From Christensenella sp964494645 (GTDB taxonomy: Bacteria; Bacillota; Clostridia; Christensenellales; Christensenellaceae), in contig CAZBSH010000057.1 of assembly GCA_964494645.1 (NCBI GenBank), positions 1 to 13,765 on the forward strand: a DNA stretch of 13,765 nucleotides. Direction: 5' to 3'. The notes below the pieces were generated by a model. The model was not told the DNA's origin, searched no databases, and worked only from the letters and a program-made list of their open reading frames with translations. Numbering within the stretch: position 1 is the stretch's first letter; each line of letters begins with the position of its first letter. Shown piece after piece: positions 1-5,847 of this stretch. Made by a program: the position numbers and the translations under genes.

Positions 1-1076
1 AGCGTTCGCTTTCCGCCTGCGAAACATGGTATCTCCGCCTCTTCAAATACCTTTTGTATTGTACCTTCATACGCCTCCATGTTGCCGCATACGACAGCCA
101 TATCCCGGAACGCATATCCGCGTTTTTCCCTCAAATAAGCGATATGCGCCGCCACTGCTCGCACCTCTTCTTCTTTATCCGCCGCTCGCGTCACACTAAC
201 ATCGTGCGCCGCATCAAGCTTTTTAAACGGATACGCATACAAATTTTTTTCGATATGCAAAATATCCGGCGATACGTCCCCGTCCTTCGTGATAACGGAT
301 GTTTCGAGCCCCGCCTCCATCGCGCCACCCAAAAATTTATTGCGGTTCTCGTTACAAATCTCATAGACCGGCGCATCCGGCGCATTGCCGTCCGCATAAT
401 AAAAAGACATAACCGTCTGTTTCGCCGTACCCATCAGCGCTTTTAAAAACCGTACGGTCTGTGCGTTATAAATATCAAACCCATGTATAAAAAGATGTGC
501 CCCCTGCAAAAATTCCGCCTGTGGAATATGCTCAATGACCATGTTGATCTTATCTTCCGTGTCGTAAAGCCCTTCGCACATTTCATTGAATCTCTCGTAA
601 AGAAAAGCAATATCTAAAAATTTTTCCATGGTATTACGGTGTTCCGTCTGTATCTCGCGCAACATCTGCGGCGTGAGGTCAAGCGTCTTTAGCTCCGATA
701 CAATGCTGCCCATCATCAACGGCAGATCACCCTTTTTGGCGCATTTTCTAAGGGCATGCAAATCATTTTCGCTATGATCCAGCAGCAGCCGCATCATCAT
801 GCTTTTTCCTGCGGCATCAATGCTCGTAACCGCCTTACCGTAAGTACTTTCCAACACACGATCACAAATACGCGCAGGACTTTGCACACATACGCCCATC
901 AGCCCCTTTAATCCGAGCTTATCGATCAGCTGTTTTTCCGTGATATAGGTCGCCTGCGGCGGCACAACAACAAGAACGTTCGCAAGCGGATCGAGGCGAA
1001 TCAGTTCTCCTATTTTTTCAGTGATCGTGTCGTCGCGTTTGCTGGCTGTCCTACCCAGCACAAACTCAATACCCAT
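1..1076 (-). CDS. addB: AddB, ATP-dependent helicase/nuclease subunit B (N-terminal part, runs off the left edge)
   Basis: AddB is one half of the AddAB helicase-nuclease that resects double-strand breaks for RecA-mediated repair, the Gram-positive counterpart of RecBCD. 358 codons are visible from ATG 1074-1076, which has GGAG five bases upstream; the iron-sulfur nuclease domain lies outside the window. Recognition rests on family landmarks: the start MGIEFVLGR, the VPPQATYITEKQL stretch (residues 38-50, equivalent to VPDQMTF in Bacillus AddB), EHIP-AE--GAH---GF (182-200), and the REKRGYAFRDMAVVC segment (316-330). Oddity: the Walker A motif, GRSGSGKT in Bacillus, reads GRTASKRD at residues 8-15, so the phosphate-binding GKT is lost. 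The reading frame is intact across this site and for the rest of the visible gene. A separate extended -10 promoter lies upstream. addA would be expected downstream, beyond the edge. Confidence 0.9.
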   Translation of the reverse strand, partial: MGIEFVLGRTASKRDDTITEKIGELIRLDPLANVLVVVPPQATYITEKQLIDKLGLKGLMGVCVQSPARICDRVLESTYGKAVTSIDAAGKSMMMRLLLDHSENDLHALRKCAKKGDLPLMMGSIVSELKTLDLTPQMLREIQTEHRNTMEKFLDIAFLYERFNEMCEGLYDTEDKINMVIEHIPQAEFLQGAHLFIHGFDIYNAQTVRFLKALMGTAKQTVMSFYYADGNAPDAPVYEICNENRNKFLGGAMEAGLETSVITKDGDVSPDILHIEKNLYAYPFKKLDAAHDVSVTRAADKEEEVRAVAAHIAYLREKRGYAFRDMAVVCGNMEAYEGTIQKVFEEAEIPCFAGGKRT

Positions 1077-1118
1077 TTCTTCTCCAAGCGTCCAATAACA
1101 GCGTATTTTTTTATTTTT

Positions 1119-1127
1119 ATTATATCA
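1119..1127 (-). promoter_or_regulatory. Extended -10 promoter for addB
   Basis: On the minus strand TATAAT (1119-1124) is preceded by TGA, giving a perfect TGnTATAAT extended -10. No good -35 stands 16-18 bases upstream, because that position falls in the terminator stem of the preceding gene. Predicted start near 1112, giving a leader of about 36 bases. Confidence 0.6.
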
Positions 1128-1130
1128 TAC

Positions 1131-1168
1131 AACAAAACAAAAAAGGTTGCGGCATATGCCGCAACCTT
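1131..1168 (-). terminator. Rho-independent terminator of the HPr-like gene
   Basis: Perfect palindrome 1143-1168 (13-base arms, AAGGTTGCGGCAT and its complement). On the minus strand it is followed by TTTTGTTTTGTT. It starts 17 bases after the stop codon of the 1186-1419 gene and directly abuts the addB promoter. Confidence 0.85.
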
Positions 1169-1185
1169 GAAAATTACGAGAGGAT

Positions 1186-1419
1186 TTAACCCCTTACCAA
1201 GTAGTTCAGTAACAGGTTCAAATCTTCAGGCTCGGATACAATCAAATCCAGTTCGTCGATCTGCGCATCTTTAAACATCTGGGTCAATGCGATGTACTGA
1301 CACAAAGTGGATTTCAGGTTCAGTCTGTCCCCTTCGGACGTAACCAACTCTACCTTACCCTTGCAGTCCTTGAGAAGCTCAAAGAATTTCTGCGGTTCAC
1401 TAATGTTTTTGATTTTCAC
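1186..1419 (-). CDS. HPr-like small protein lacking the phospho-histidine (77 aa)
   Basis: Small soluble protein. I infer an HPr fold. RLNLKST (residues 33-38 within it) matches the VNLKSIM segment of Bacillus HPr that carries regulatory Ser46 (here Ser37). The predicted order is helix (PQKFFELLKDC), strand (KVELVTS), strand (RLNLKS), helix (TLCQYIALTQMF), strand (ELDLIVS), helix (LNLLLNYLV), as in HPr. The active-site block GIHARPA is missing: the His15 position falls at Ile6/Ser7, so it cannot act as a PTS phosphocarrier by the known mechanism. The GTG start at 1417-1419 is chosen because AGGAGG lies eight bases upstream; the longer ATG start at 1489-1491 overlaps the promoter -10 and has no Shine-Dalgarno. 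Single-gene unit with its own strong promoter and terminator. A regulatory or degenerate HPr paralogue is likely; the function is unknown. Confidence 0.65.
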   Translation of the reverse strand: MKIKNISEPQKFFELLKDCKGKVELVTSEGDRLNLKSTLCQYIALTQMFKDAQIDELDLIVSEPEDLNLLLNYLVRG

Positions 1420-1489
1420 TCCATTGTCCTCCTGACAAATATAAATTTGTGGGTCGTGGGGGAGTTTTTGGAGCTCACCCATTATTGTC

Positions 1490-1519
1490 ATTTTAACACA
1501 ACCGCCCCTACACTGTCAA
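1490..1519 (-). promoter_or_regulatory. Strong sigma-A promoter of the HPr-like gene
   Basis: On the minus strand: TTGACA (1514-1519), an 18-base spacer, then TAAAAT (1490-1495) preceded by TGT (extended -10). Start near 1483, leaving a leader of about 64 bases before the GTG start. This is among the best consensus promoters in the window. Confidence 0.75.
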
Positions 1520-1577
1520 TATAAACACATCTCAAGCCCGCTAAACATAAGGGTTTGTTTTCTAAACAGTTCTTTTG

Positions 1578-2432
1578 CTAAATCCCCCATTTGCTTAACA
1601 ATGCCTGCGTTGTACCATCCTTTGAAAAAGCCTCTATCACGCGGTTCATCTCCGTAGCAACGGCATCCTGCCCAATTGGAAGCAAAATAGAATATCCGAC
1701 ATTATAAAGCGGCTCCGCCAGCATACGGTAGCCTTCCTTCACAAATTGTTTAGCAATCGACTGCGGCATCACCACAACATTTACCTTACCCGCATCAAGA
1801 TCCATCCGAATACTTTCATAATCCGTATATCGCAATATATCCTTGGTATTATAGTCCATCTTCTTCTGTTCGATATAATCGGCAAGATCAGAAGAAAGGA
1901 TCGCATTACTCAAAATGCCGATCTGCCCGCCTTCCATATTGGAAAGTTTTTCAAGCCGCGAATCCCCCGTCGTGATTGCCACCACATTATCCTGATAATA
2001 AGGGTTCGTCAGCACAAAGCCTTTGGTTTTATCCGTTCCACTTGTAAGCAGCCCCAGCGCAATATCCACTTTATCATATTTGATAGACCCGGCAGCATCC
2101 TGCGAACTTAGTGCATAGTACTCATATATTTTTTGCTGATCACCAATCAATTCCTTTAAAATCGCATCAATATATTCACGGTCAAATCCGGTAATGTTAC
2201 CGTTTTCATCTACACCGCCAAACCCTTCCACATCTGTCCGGATCCCTACCCGTATCGTATCGTTTTTCATCAGCATACTCGATGCAAAACTATTTTTTGC
2301 CGCGAAAGAACCGATCACCGCTACGCACACCAAAACCGCCGCTACCGCAATACCAACCGTAATGAGCAGCTTCTTGTTGATCTTAAGAGACGATCCTCTT
2401 CGTTTTTTAGGGCGTCCTGTATGTTTTCTCAA
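1578..2432 (-). CDS. Membrane-anchored family 3 solute-binding-like protein, orphan
   Basis: 284 residues. A basic cytoplasmic tail (RKHTGRPKKRRG, 2-13) leads to a hydrophobic segment at about 21-42, then a bacterial extracellular solute-binding protein family 3 domain from about 57 to the end. Typical marks are DTIRVGI, GNITGFDREYIDAIL (78-92), TNPYYQDN (142-149) and the closing LSKWGI. The family usually captures amino acids for ABC importers outside the cell. There is no lipobox: the one cysteine in the segment (Cys36) follows Val. So the segment probably stays as a membrane anchor. No permease or ATPase is adjacent. The pocket looks altered: the conserved Arg of the MSITPER-type motif is replaced within TSGTDKTKG, and the VDAVVTD-type Asp positions read VNVVVMP. 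It may sense rather than import. TTG start with AAGGAG six bases upstream; no clear terminator follows. Confidence 0.85.
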   Translation of the reverse strand: MRKHTGRPKKRRGSSLKINKKLLITVGIAVAAVLVCVAVIGSFAAKNSFASSMLMKNDTIRVGIRTDVEGFGGVDENGNITGFDREYIDAILKELIGDQQKIYEYYALSSQDAAGSIKYDKVDIALGLLTSGTDKTKGFVLTNPYYQDNVVAITTGDSRLEKLSNMEGGQIGILSNAILSSDLADYIEQKKMDYNTKDILRYTDYESIRMDLDAGKVNVVVMPQSIAKQFVKEGYRMLAEPLYNVGYSILLPIGQDAVATEMNRVIEAFSKDGTTQALLSKWGI

Positions 2433-2461
2433 AGCATTCTCCTTGTGTTGTCCTGCAATTT

Positions 2462-2490
2462 ATTATAATGATATTTGCACGTAAATTCAA
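2462..2490 (-). promoter_or_regulatory. Promoter of the solute-binding-protein gene
   Basis: On the minus strand TTGAAT (2485-2490), 17-base spacer, TATAAT (2462-2467). The start is predicted about 20 bases upstream of the TTG codon's Shine-Dalgarno. It sits back to back with the promoter of the SGNH gene. Confidence 0.7.
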
Positions 2491-2498
2491 CAAAACAC

Positions 2499-2527
2499 TT
2501 GTCAATTTATTATGAACATGCTACATT
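2499..2527 (+). promoter_or_regulatory. Promoter of the SGNH hydrolase gene
   Basis: TTGTCA (2499-2504), 17-base spacer, TACATT (2522-2527). Both boxes match consensus in at least four of six positions. The start is predicted near 2534, upstream of both candidate start codons. Confidence 0.5.
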
Positions 2528-2581
2528 GAGAACATCCGGACAATCCCGGATATGATCGTCATAAGAAAGCGTAAGGTGTTT

Positions 2582-3313
2582 ATGTACGGAAGAATTATCC
2601 CCATCCGCGGCGGCGTGCAATCCATTTTGGTAATGGGCGATTCCGTTGCAAAAGGCGTCGTTTTTCATTCAGAAAAGCAGCGGTATATTTTTTCAAAAAA
2701 CGGTTTTATTCGCCGTCTGGGCGAACGCCTCAAAGCAAGCGTACATGATTTTTCCAAATTCGGCACGACAACCTCCTATGGCGAATCGCTGCTTAAGGAA
2801 AAGCTTTCCGATATCAATCCCGATTTGGTACTGATCGAATATGGCGGTAACGATTGCGATTACAAATGGGATGAGGTCGCGCTTGCCCCGACTGCGCTTC
2901 ATTTACCCAATACGCCGGTACATGAATATGCACAAAAATTAAAGCAAATGATTGCATCTCTGCTCTCATTAGGTAAGATTCCCGTACTGATGAATCTCCC
3001 TCCGCTCAATGCTCCCGCGTATTTTCGCTGGTTCACCAAAAACGATCCGCAGCGTTCCCACAATATTTTAAAGTGGCTGCATGACGTTTCTAAAATCTAC
3101 TGGTGGCAGGAGAAGTATTCTTATACAGCGGAGCAAGTCGCTGATTCGTTTGGCATCCATATCATCAATGTGCGTTCTGCCTTTTTACGCCAGAACAATT
3201 ACCGCGATTTTATCTGCGAAGACGGAATACACCCAAACGAGAAAGGTCAGGCGCTGATCGAACAGGAATTTCTTACTTATATTGACCGCCATGCATCCTA
3301 TCTAATGACCTAA
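2582..3313 (+). CDS. SGNH/GDSL-family hydrolase (cytoplasmic)
   Basis: Serine esterase/lipase-type hydrolase; the substrate is not predictable. All four SGNH blocks are present, numbering from the start at 2582 (243 residues): GDS with nucleophile Ser21 (19-21), Gly61 in FGTTTS, GGND with Asn90 (88-91), and the C-terminal DGIHPN with Asp214 and His217. There is no signal peptide or membrane segment, so it acts in the cytoplasm. The region between blocks III and V is rich in aromatics (KIYWWQEKYSY), which may shape a lid or pocket. I prefer ATG 2582 because AAGGTG lies just upstream; an in-frame ATG at 2552 would add ten residues and has only a weak site. It is monocistronic: its own promoter precedes it, the solute-binding gene diverges from it, and a bidirectional terminator separates it from the convergent ispE. 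Confidence 0.85.
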   Translation: MYGRIIPIRGGVQSILVMGDSVAKGVVFHSEKQRYIFSKNGFIRRLGERLKASVHDFSKFGTTTSYGESLLKEKLSDINPDLVLIEYGGNDCDYKWDEVALAPTALHLPNTPVHEYAQKLKQMIASLLSLGKIPVLMNLPPLNAPAYFRWFTKNDPQRSHNILKWLHDVSKIYWWQEKYSYTAEQVADSFGIHIINVRSAFLRQNNYRDFICEDGIHPNEKGQALIEQEFLTYIDRHASYLMT

Positions 3314-3318
3314 CACAT

Positions 3319-3357
3319 AAAAAAACAAGCTGCTTTTTGAAAAAGCAGCTATTTTTT
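3319..3357. terminator. Bidirectional terminator between the SGNH gene and ispE
   Basis: Stem AGCTGCTTTT / AAAAGCAGCT (3328-3337 with 3341-3350) with a three-base loop. It is followed by TTTTTT on the plus strand (3352-3357) and by a seven-T run on the minus strand (complement of 3319-3325). It serves both convergent genes. Confidence 0.9.
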
Positions 3358-3361
3358 ACTT

Positions 3362-4216
3362 TCAAAGCACTTCTATTCCCACATCCGCATTTTCCGCCCG
3401 CTTGCAAAAAGGATATTCCTTTACAAATTTCTGATACGCGTATTCCCTGACCGATTCGTCTTCAAATACAGCGAACACGCAGCTCCCGCTGCCTGTCATC
3501 ATAGCAAAGTCCGCGCCGCGGTCACTGCATTTCGTCAGTATCTTGCGCACCGCCGGACAAATCACCGTACCCGGTCTCTGCAACACATTGCCGGCCGCTG
3601 CAAAATACGAATCTCGATCGCCTTGCGCGAGTGCCTTTGCGGCAGCGTCTATATCAACTGTGTCCCGCCTTTCATCCGCATCAAATCTCCCATACGCCGC
3701 AGCCGTAGATACCCCCTTTTGCGGTTTGATCAATAGATACCGGAATTTACAGTGATTCGCTATCTTTTGGAGTTTTTCGCCGATACCGCGCGCGCGCATA
3801 CATCCCCCGCCAATAAAAAACGGTACATCTGCGCCGATCTGTACGCCAAGTGCACGCATCTGTTCTAAATCCATCCCCGCCTCATACAGGTGATTCAGCG
3901 CAAACAACGTCGCCGCCGCGTCGCTGCTGCCGCCACCCAGCCCTGCCTGCGCAGGTATATATTTTTCAATCACGATCTCAGCGCCGCCGCGGATATCGAG
4001 CGTCTGAAAAAACAGCTTTGCCGCGCGCTTAACCGTATTATTTGCATCCACCACCATACTGTCGCAGCGTACGACGACCCTATCGCTGCATTTTACAGAC
4101 AACACATCCGCGACACTAATGCTCTGCATCAACATATCAAGCTCATGCATCCCGTCCGGTCTTACGCCTAAAATATCAAGAGCCAAATTCAGCTTTGCAT
4201 ATGCCTTCACCCTCAT
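3362..4216 (-). CDS. ispE: 4-diphosphocytidyl-2-C-methyl-D-erythritol kinase (IspE)
   Basis: ATP-dependent GHMP-family kinase that phosphorylates the 2-hydroxyl of CDP-methylerythritol, the fourth step of the MEP (non-mevalonate) isoprenoid pathway, in the cytoplasm. 284 residues, the usual length. Landmarks: the opening KAYAKLNLAL with Lys8; GMHELDMLMQ with His24; the ATP-binding glycine-rich motif AGLGGGSSDAAA (about 91-102); GADVPFF with catalytic Asp130; and TGSGSCVFA near 241-249. ATG 4214-4216 is chosen because the protein then begins exactly at the conserved MRVKAYAKLNL; an in-frame extension up to 4390 would pass back through the promoter. Weak GGGGG ribosome site seven bases upstream. 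Monocistronic, transcribed from an extended -10 promoter, and divergent from the methyltransferase gene. Confidence 0.96.
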   Translation of the reverse strand: MRVKAYAKLNLALDILGVRPDGMHELDMLMQSISVADVLSVKCSDRVVVRCDSMVVDANNTVKRAAKLFFQTLDIRGGAEIVIEKYIPAQAGLGGGSSDAAATLFALNHLYEAGMDLEQMRALGVQIGADVPFFIGGGCMRARGIGEKLQKIANHCKFRYLLIKPQKGVSTAAAYGRFDADERRDTVDIDAAAKALAQGDRDSYFAAAGNVLQRPGTVICPAVRKILTKCSDRGADFAMMTGSGSCVFAVFEDESVREYAYQKFVKEYPFCKRAENADVGIEVL

Positions 4217-4264
4217 ATAAAAACCCCCGCCATAATTTATGTAAGAATGTCCCATGAGGATTTC

Positions 4265-4273
4265 ATTATAGCA
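4265..4273 (-). promoter_or_regulatory. Extended -10 promoter for ispE
   Basis: TGCTATAAT on the minus strand matches TGnTATAAT perfectly. No convincing -35 stands 16-18 bases upstream. Start near 4258, leader about 41 bases. Confidence 0.55.
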
Positions 4274-4288
4274 TAAAAACAGGTCATA

Positions 4289-4297
4289 TGGTAAAAT
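4289..4297 (+). promoter_or_regulatory. Extended -10 promoter for the methyltransferase-pseudouridine synthase pair
   Basis: TGGTAAAAT fits an extended -10 (TGnTAtAAT with one mismatch); the -35 is poor. The predicted start near 4304 argues that translation begins at ATG 4322 and not at the in-frame GTG 4304. Confidence 0.45.
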
Positions 4298-4321
4298 GAT
4301 TGCGTGGAAGAGAGGGATATT

Positions 4322-5176
4322 ATGTTCATCACAAACGGTTGGAATGACTACAAAATATTGGATACCGGCGACGGTATGAAGCTTGAACAATGGGGAGATG
4401 TCATCTTATCAAGACCCGATCCTCAAGTCATTTGGGCAAAGCAGCGCCCCGACTTGTGGCAAACTATTCATGCGGAATATATACGCAGCGCGCAAGGCGG
4501 CGGCGAATGGAACTATCTGAAGAAGCTGCCCGAACGTTGGACAGTTTCTTATCGAGGCTTGCAATTTTACGTTCGTCCGACCGGCTTTAAGCATACCGGT
4601 CTTTTTCCGGAACAGGCTGCCAACTGGGATTTTATGGCGCAGCGTATTTCGCAGATAAAATCACCGCGCATCTTAAATCTTTTCGCCTACACGGGTGGCG
4701 CCACACTTGCGTGTGCCGCGGCAGGCGCGCAAGTCACGCACATCGACGCAGCAAAAAGCATGAATGGTTGGGCGAAGGAAAACCTCGCGTTAGCCGGGCT
4801 TTCACAATGCCCTGTACGTATTTTAGCGGACGATTGCCTAAAATTCGTATTACGCGAACAGCGCCGGGGCAATCGTTACGACGGGATCATCATGGATCCC
4901 CCGAGCTACGGTCGCGGCTCTGACGGCAAGGTGTTCCGTACGGAGGACAATTTGTTTGAACTGGTTTGGGAGACCGCCAAACTTTTGTCAGATACCCCTG
5001 TTTTTTTCATCATCAATTCCTATACGACAGGGCTTTCTTCCATCGTATGTAAAAACATAGTAGAAATTTCGTTGAGTGACCGAAAAGGCAGTATTGACGC
5101 AGGCGATCTTTGCCTTCCTGTCGAGGATCAGAAGATTCTTCTTCCCTGCGGTACAACGACGCGGTGGACGCCATGA
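4322..5176 (+). CDS. Class I SAM-dependent RNA methyltransferase, RlmI/RlmK-like
   Basis: Predicted S-adenosylmethionine-dependent methyltransferase of the COG1092 type, whose known members (RlmI, RlmK) methylate 23S rRNA bases; the precise target here is unknown. 284 residues from ATG 4322. The N-terminal 90 or so residues (opening with WNDYKILDTGDG and LSRPDPQVIW) are a domain typical of the Firmicute subgroup, without a recognisable PUA. The SAM-binding glycine motif is LNLFAYTGG (118-126), the acidic loop HIDAAKSMNGWAKEN follows, and the catalytic-type motif is MDPPSYGRG (191-199). AGAGGG five bases upstream supports ATG 4322 over GTG 4304, which would lie at the transcript's first base. 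Its stop overlaps the start of the pseudouridine synthase as ATGA, which implies translational coupling of two RNA-modification enzymes. Confidence 0.88.
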   Translation: MFITNGWNDYKILDTGDGMKLEQWGDVILSRPDPQVIWAKQRPDLWQTIHAEYIRSAQGGGEWNYLKKLPERWTVSYRGLQFYVRPTGFKHTGLFPEQAANWDFMAQRISQIKSPRILNLFAYTGGATLACAAAGAQVTHIDAAKSMNGWAKENLALAGLSQCPVRILADDCLKFVLREQRRGNRYDGIIMDPPSYGRGSDGKVFRTEDNLFELVWETAKLLSDTPVFFIINSYTTGLSSIVCKNIVEISLSDRKGSIDAGDLCLPVEDQKILLPCGTTTRWTP

Positions 5177-5847
5177 CACCGCATATCCTGTATGAGGATA
5201 ATCATCTGCTGATCGTGTGCAAGCCGCAAAACATGCCCACGCAAGCCGACAGTTCCCGCGACATGGATTTTTTGAACTTGCTAAAGCAATATATCAAAGA
5301 AAAATATCAAAAACCCGGCGAGGTATATCTTGGTCTTGTGCACCGTCTGGATCGCCCCGCAGGCGGCATCATGGTGTTCGCGCGTACATCAAAAGCCGCT
5401 GCGCGGCTAAGCGCACAGCTCAAGGACGGCAGTTTTCAAAAAAAATACTACGCCGTTGTTTCCAATGCTCTTCCCGTGTCGGGCACGTTGGAAGATCATC
5501 TTTTGAAGGACAGCCAAACCAATACCACCCATGTCGTTTCTGCAGGGACACCGCATGCCAAACACGCGTTACTTGCTTACCGCATCGTCGCGCAAAAAGA
5601 CGGTCTTTCCCTGCTTGATATCTCATTACATACAGGTCGCCCCCACCAGATACGCGTACAATTATCTCATGCGGGTGCGCCTCTTTTGGGCGATGTGAAG
5701 TACGGCGGCAAACATGCCAAAAAACTATGTTTATGGTCTTATTCCCTATCTATTCTCCACCCCACAAAAAAAGAACGTCTCACCTTTATATGTGAGCCGC
5801 CCTTTTCCTATCCTTGGGATCTGTTTGACCTCATTCATCCCAGTTGA
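5173..5847 (+). CDS. RluA-family RNA pseudouridine synthase, without S4 domain
   Basis: Isomerises specific uridines in rRNA or tRNA to pseudouridine; the target is not predictable. 224 residues, short because only the catalytic domain is present. Motifs: ILYEDNHLLIVCKP at the N-terminus, the catalytic loop HRLDRPAGG with nucleophile Asp60 (57-65), KKYYAVVS with the conserved Tyr (about 90-97), and TGRPHQIRVQ (154-163) with the conserved closing Arg. ATG 5173 is chosen for the ATGA overlap with the preceding methyltransferase and for GGTGG five bases upstream; a longer in-frame start at 5110 would lie inside that gene. The 3' end overlaps the convergent gene by 17 bases, and no terminator is visible between them. 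Confidence 0.92.
   Translation: MTPHILYEDNHLLIVCKPQNMPTQADSSRDMDFLNLLKQYIKEKYQKPGEVYLGLVHRLDRPAGGIMVFARTSKAAARLSAQLKDGSFQKKYYAVVSNALPVSGTLEDHLLKDSQTNTTHVVSAGTPHAKHALLAYRIVAQKDGLSLLDISLHTGRPHQIRVQLSHAGAPLLGDVKYGGKHAKKLCLWSYSLSILHPTKKERLTFICEPPFSYPWDLFDLIHPS

Noticed and set aside
54..446. Open frame of 130 codons on the plus strand
   Set aside because: It lies antisense within addB, is rich in Arg/His/Ile as expected of a shadow frame, and has no family resemblance.
1501..1577. Possible terminator after the solute-binding gene
   Set aside because: Only short imperfect pairings (CCC with GGG) and no T-run; not supportable.
2295..2370. Lipobox in the solute-binding protein
   Set aside because: The cysteine in the hydrophobic segment (residue 36) is preceded by Val-Leu-Val, not by a small residue, so lipoprotein processing is unlikely.
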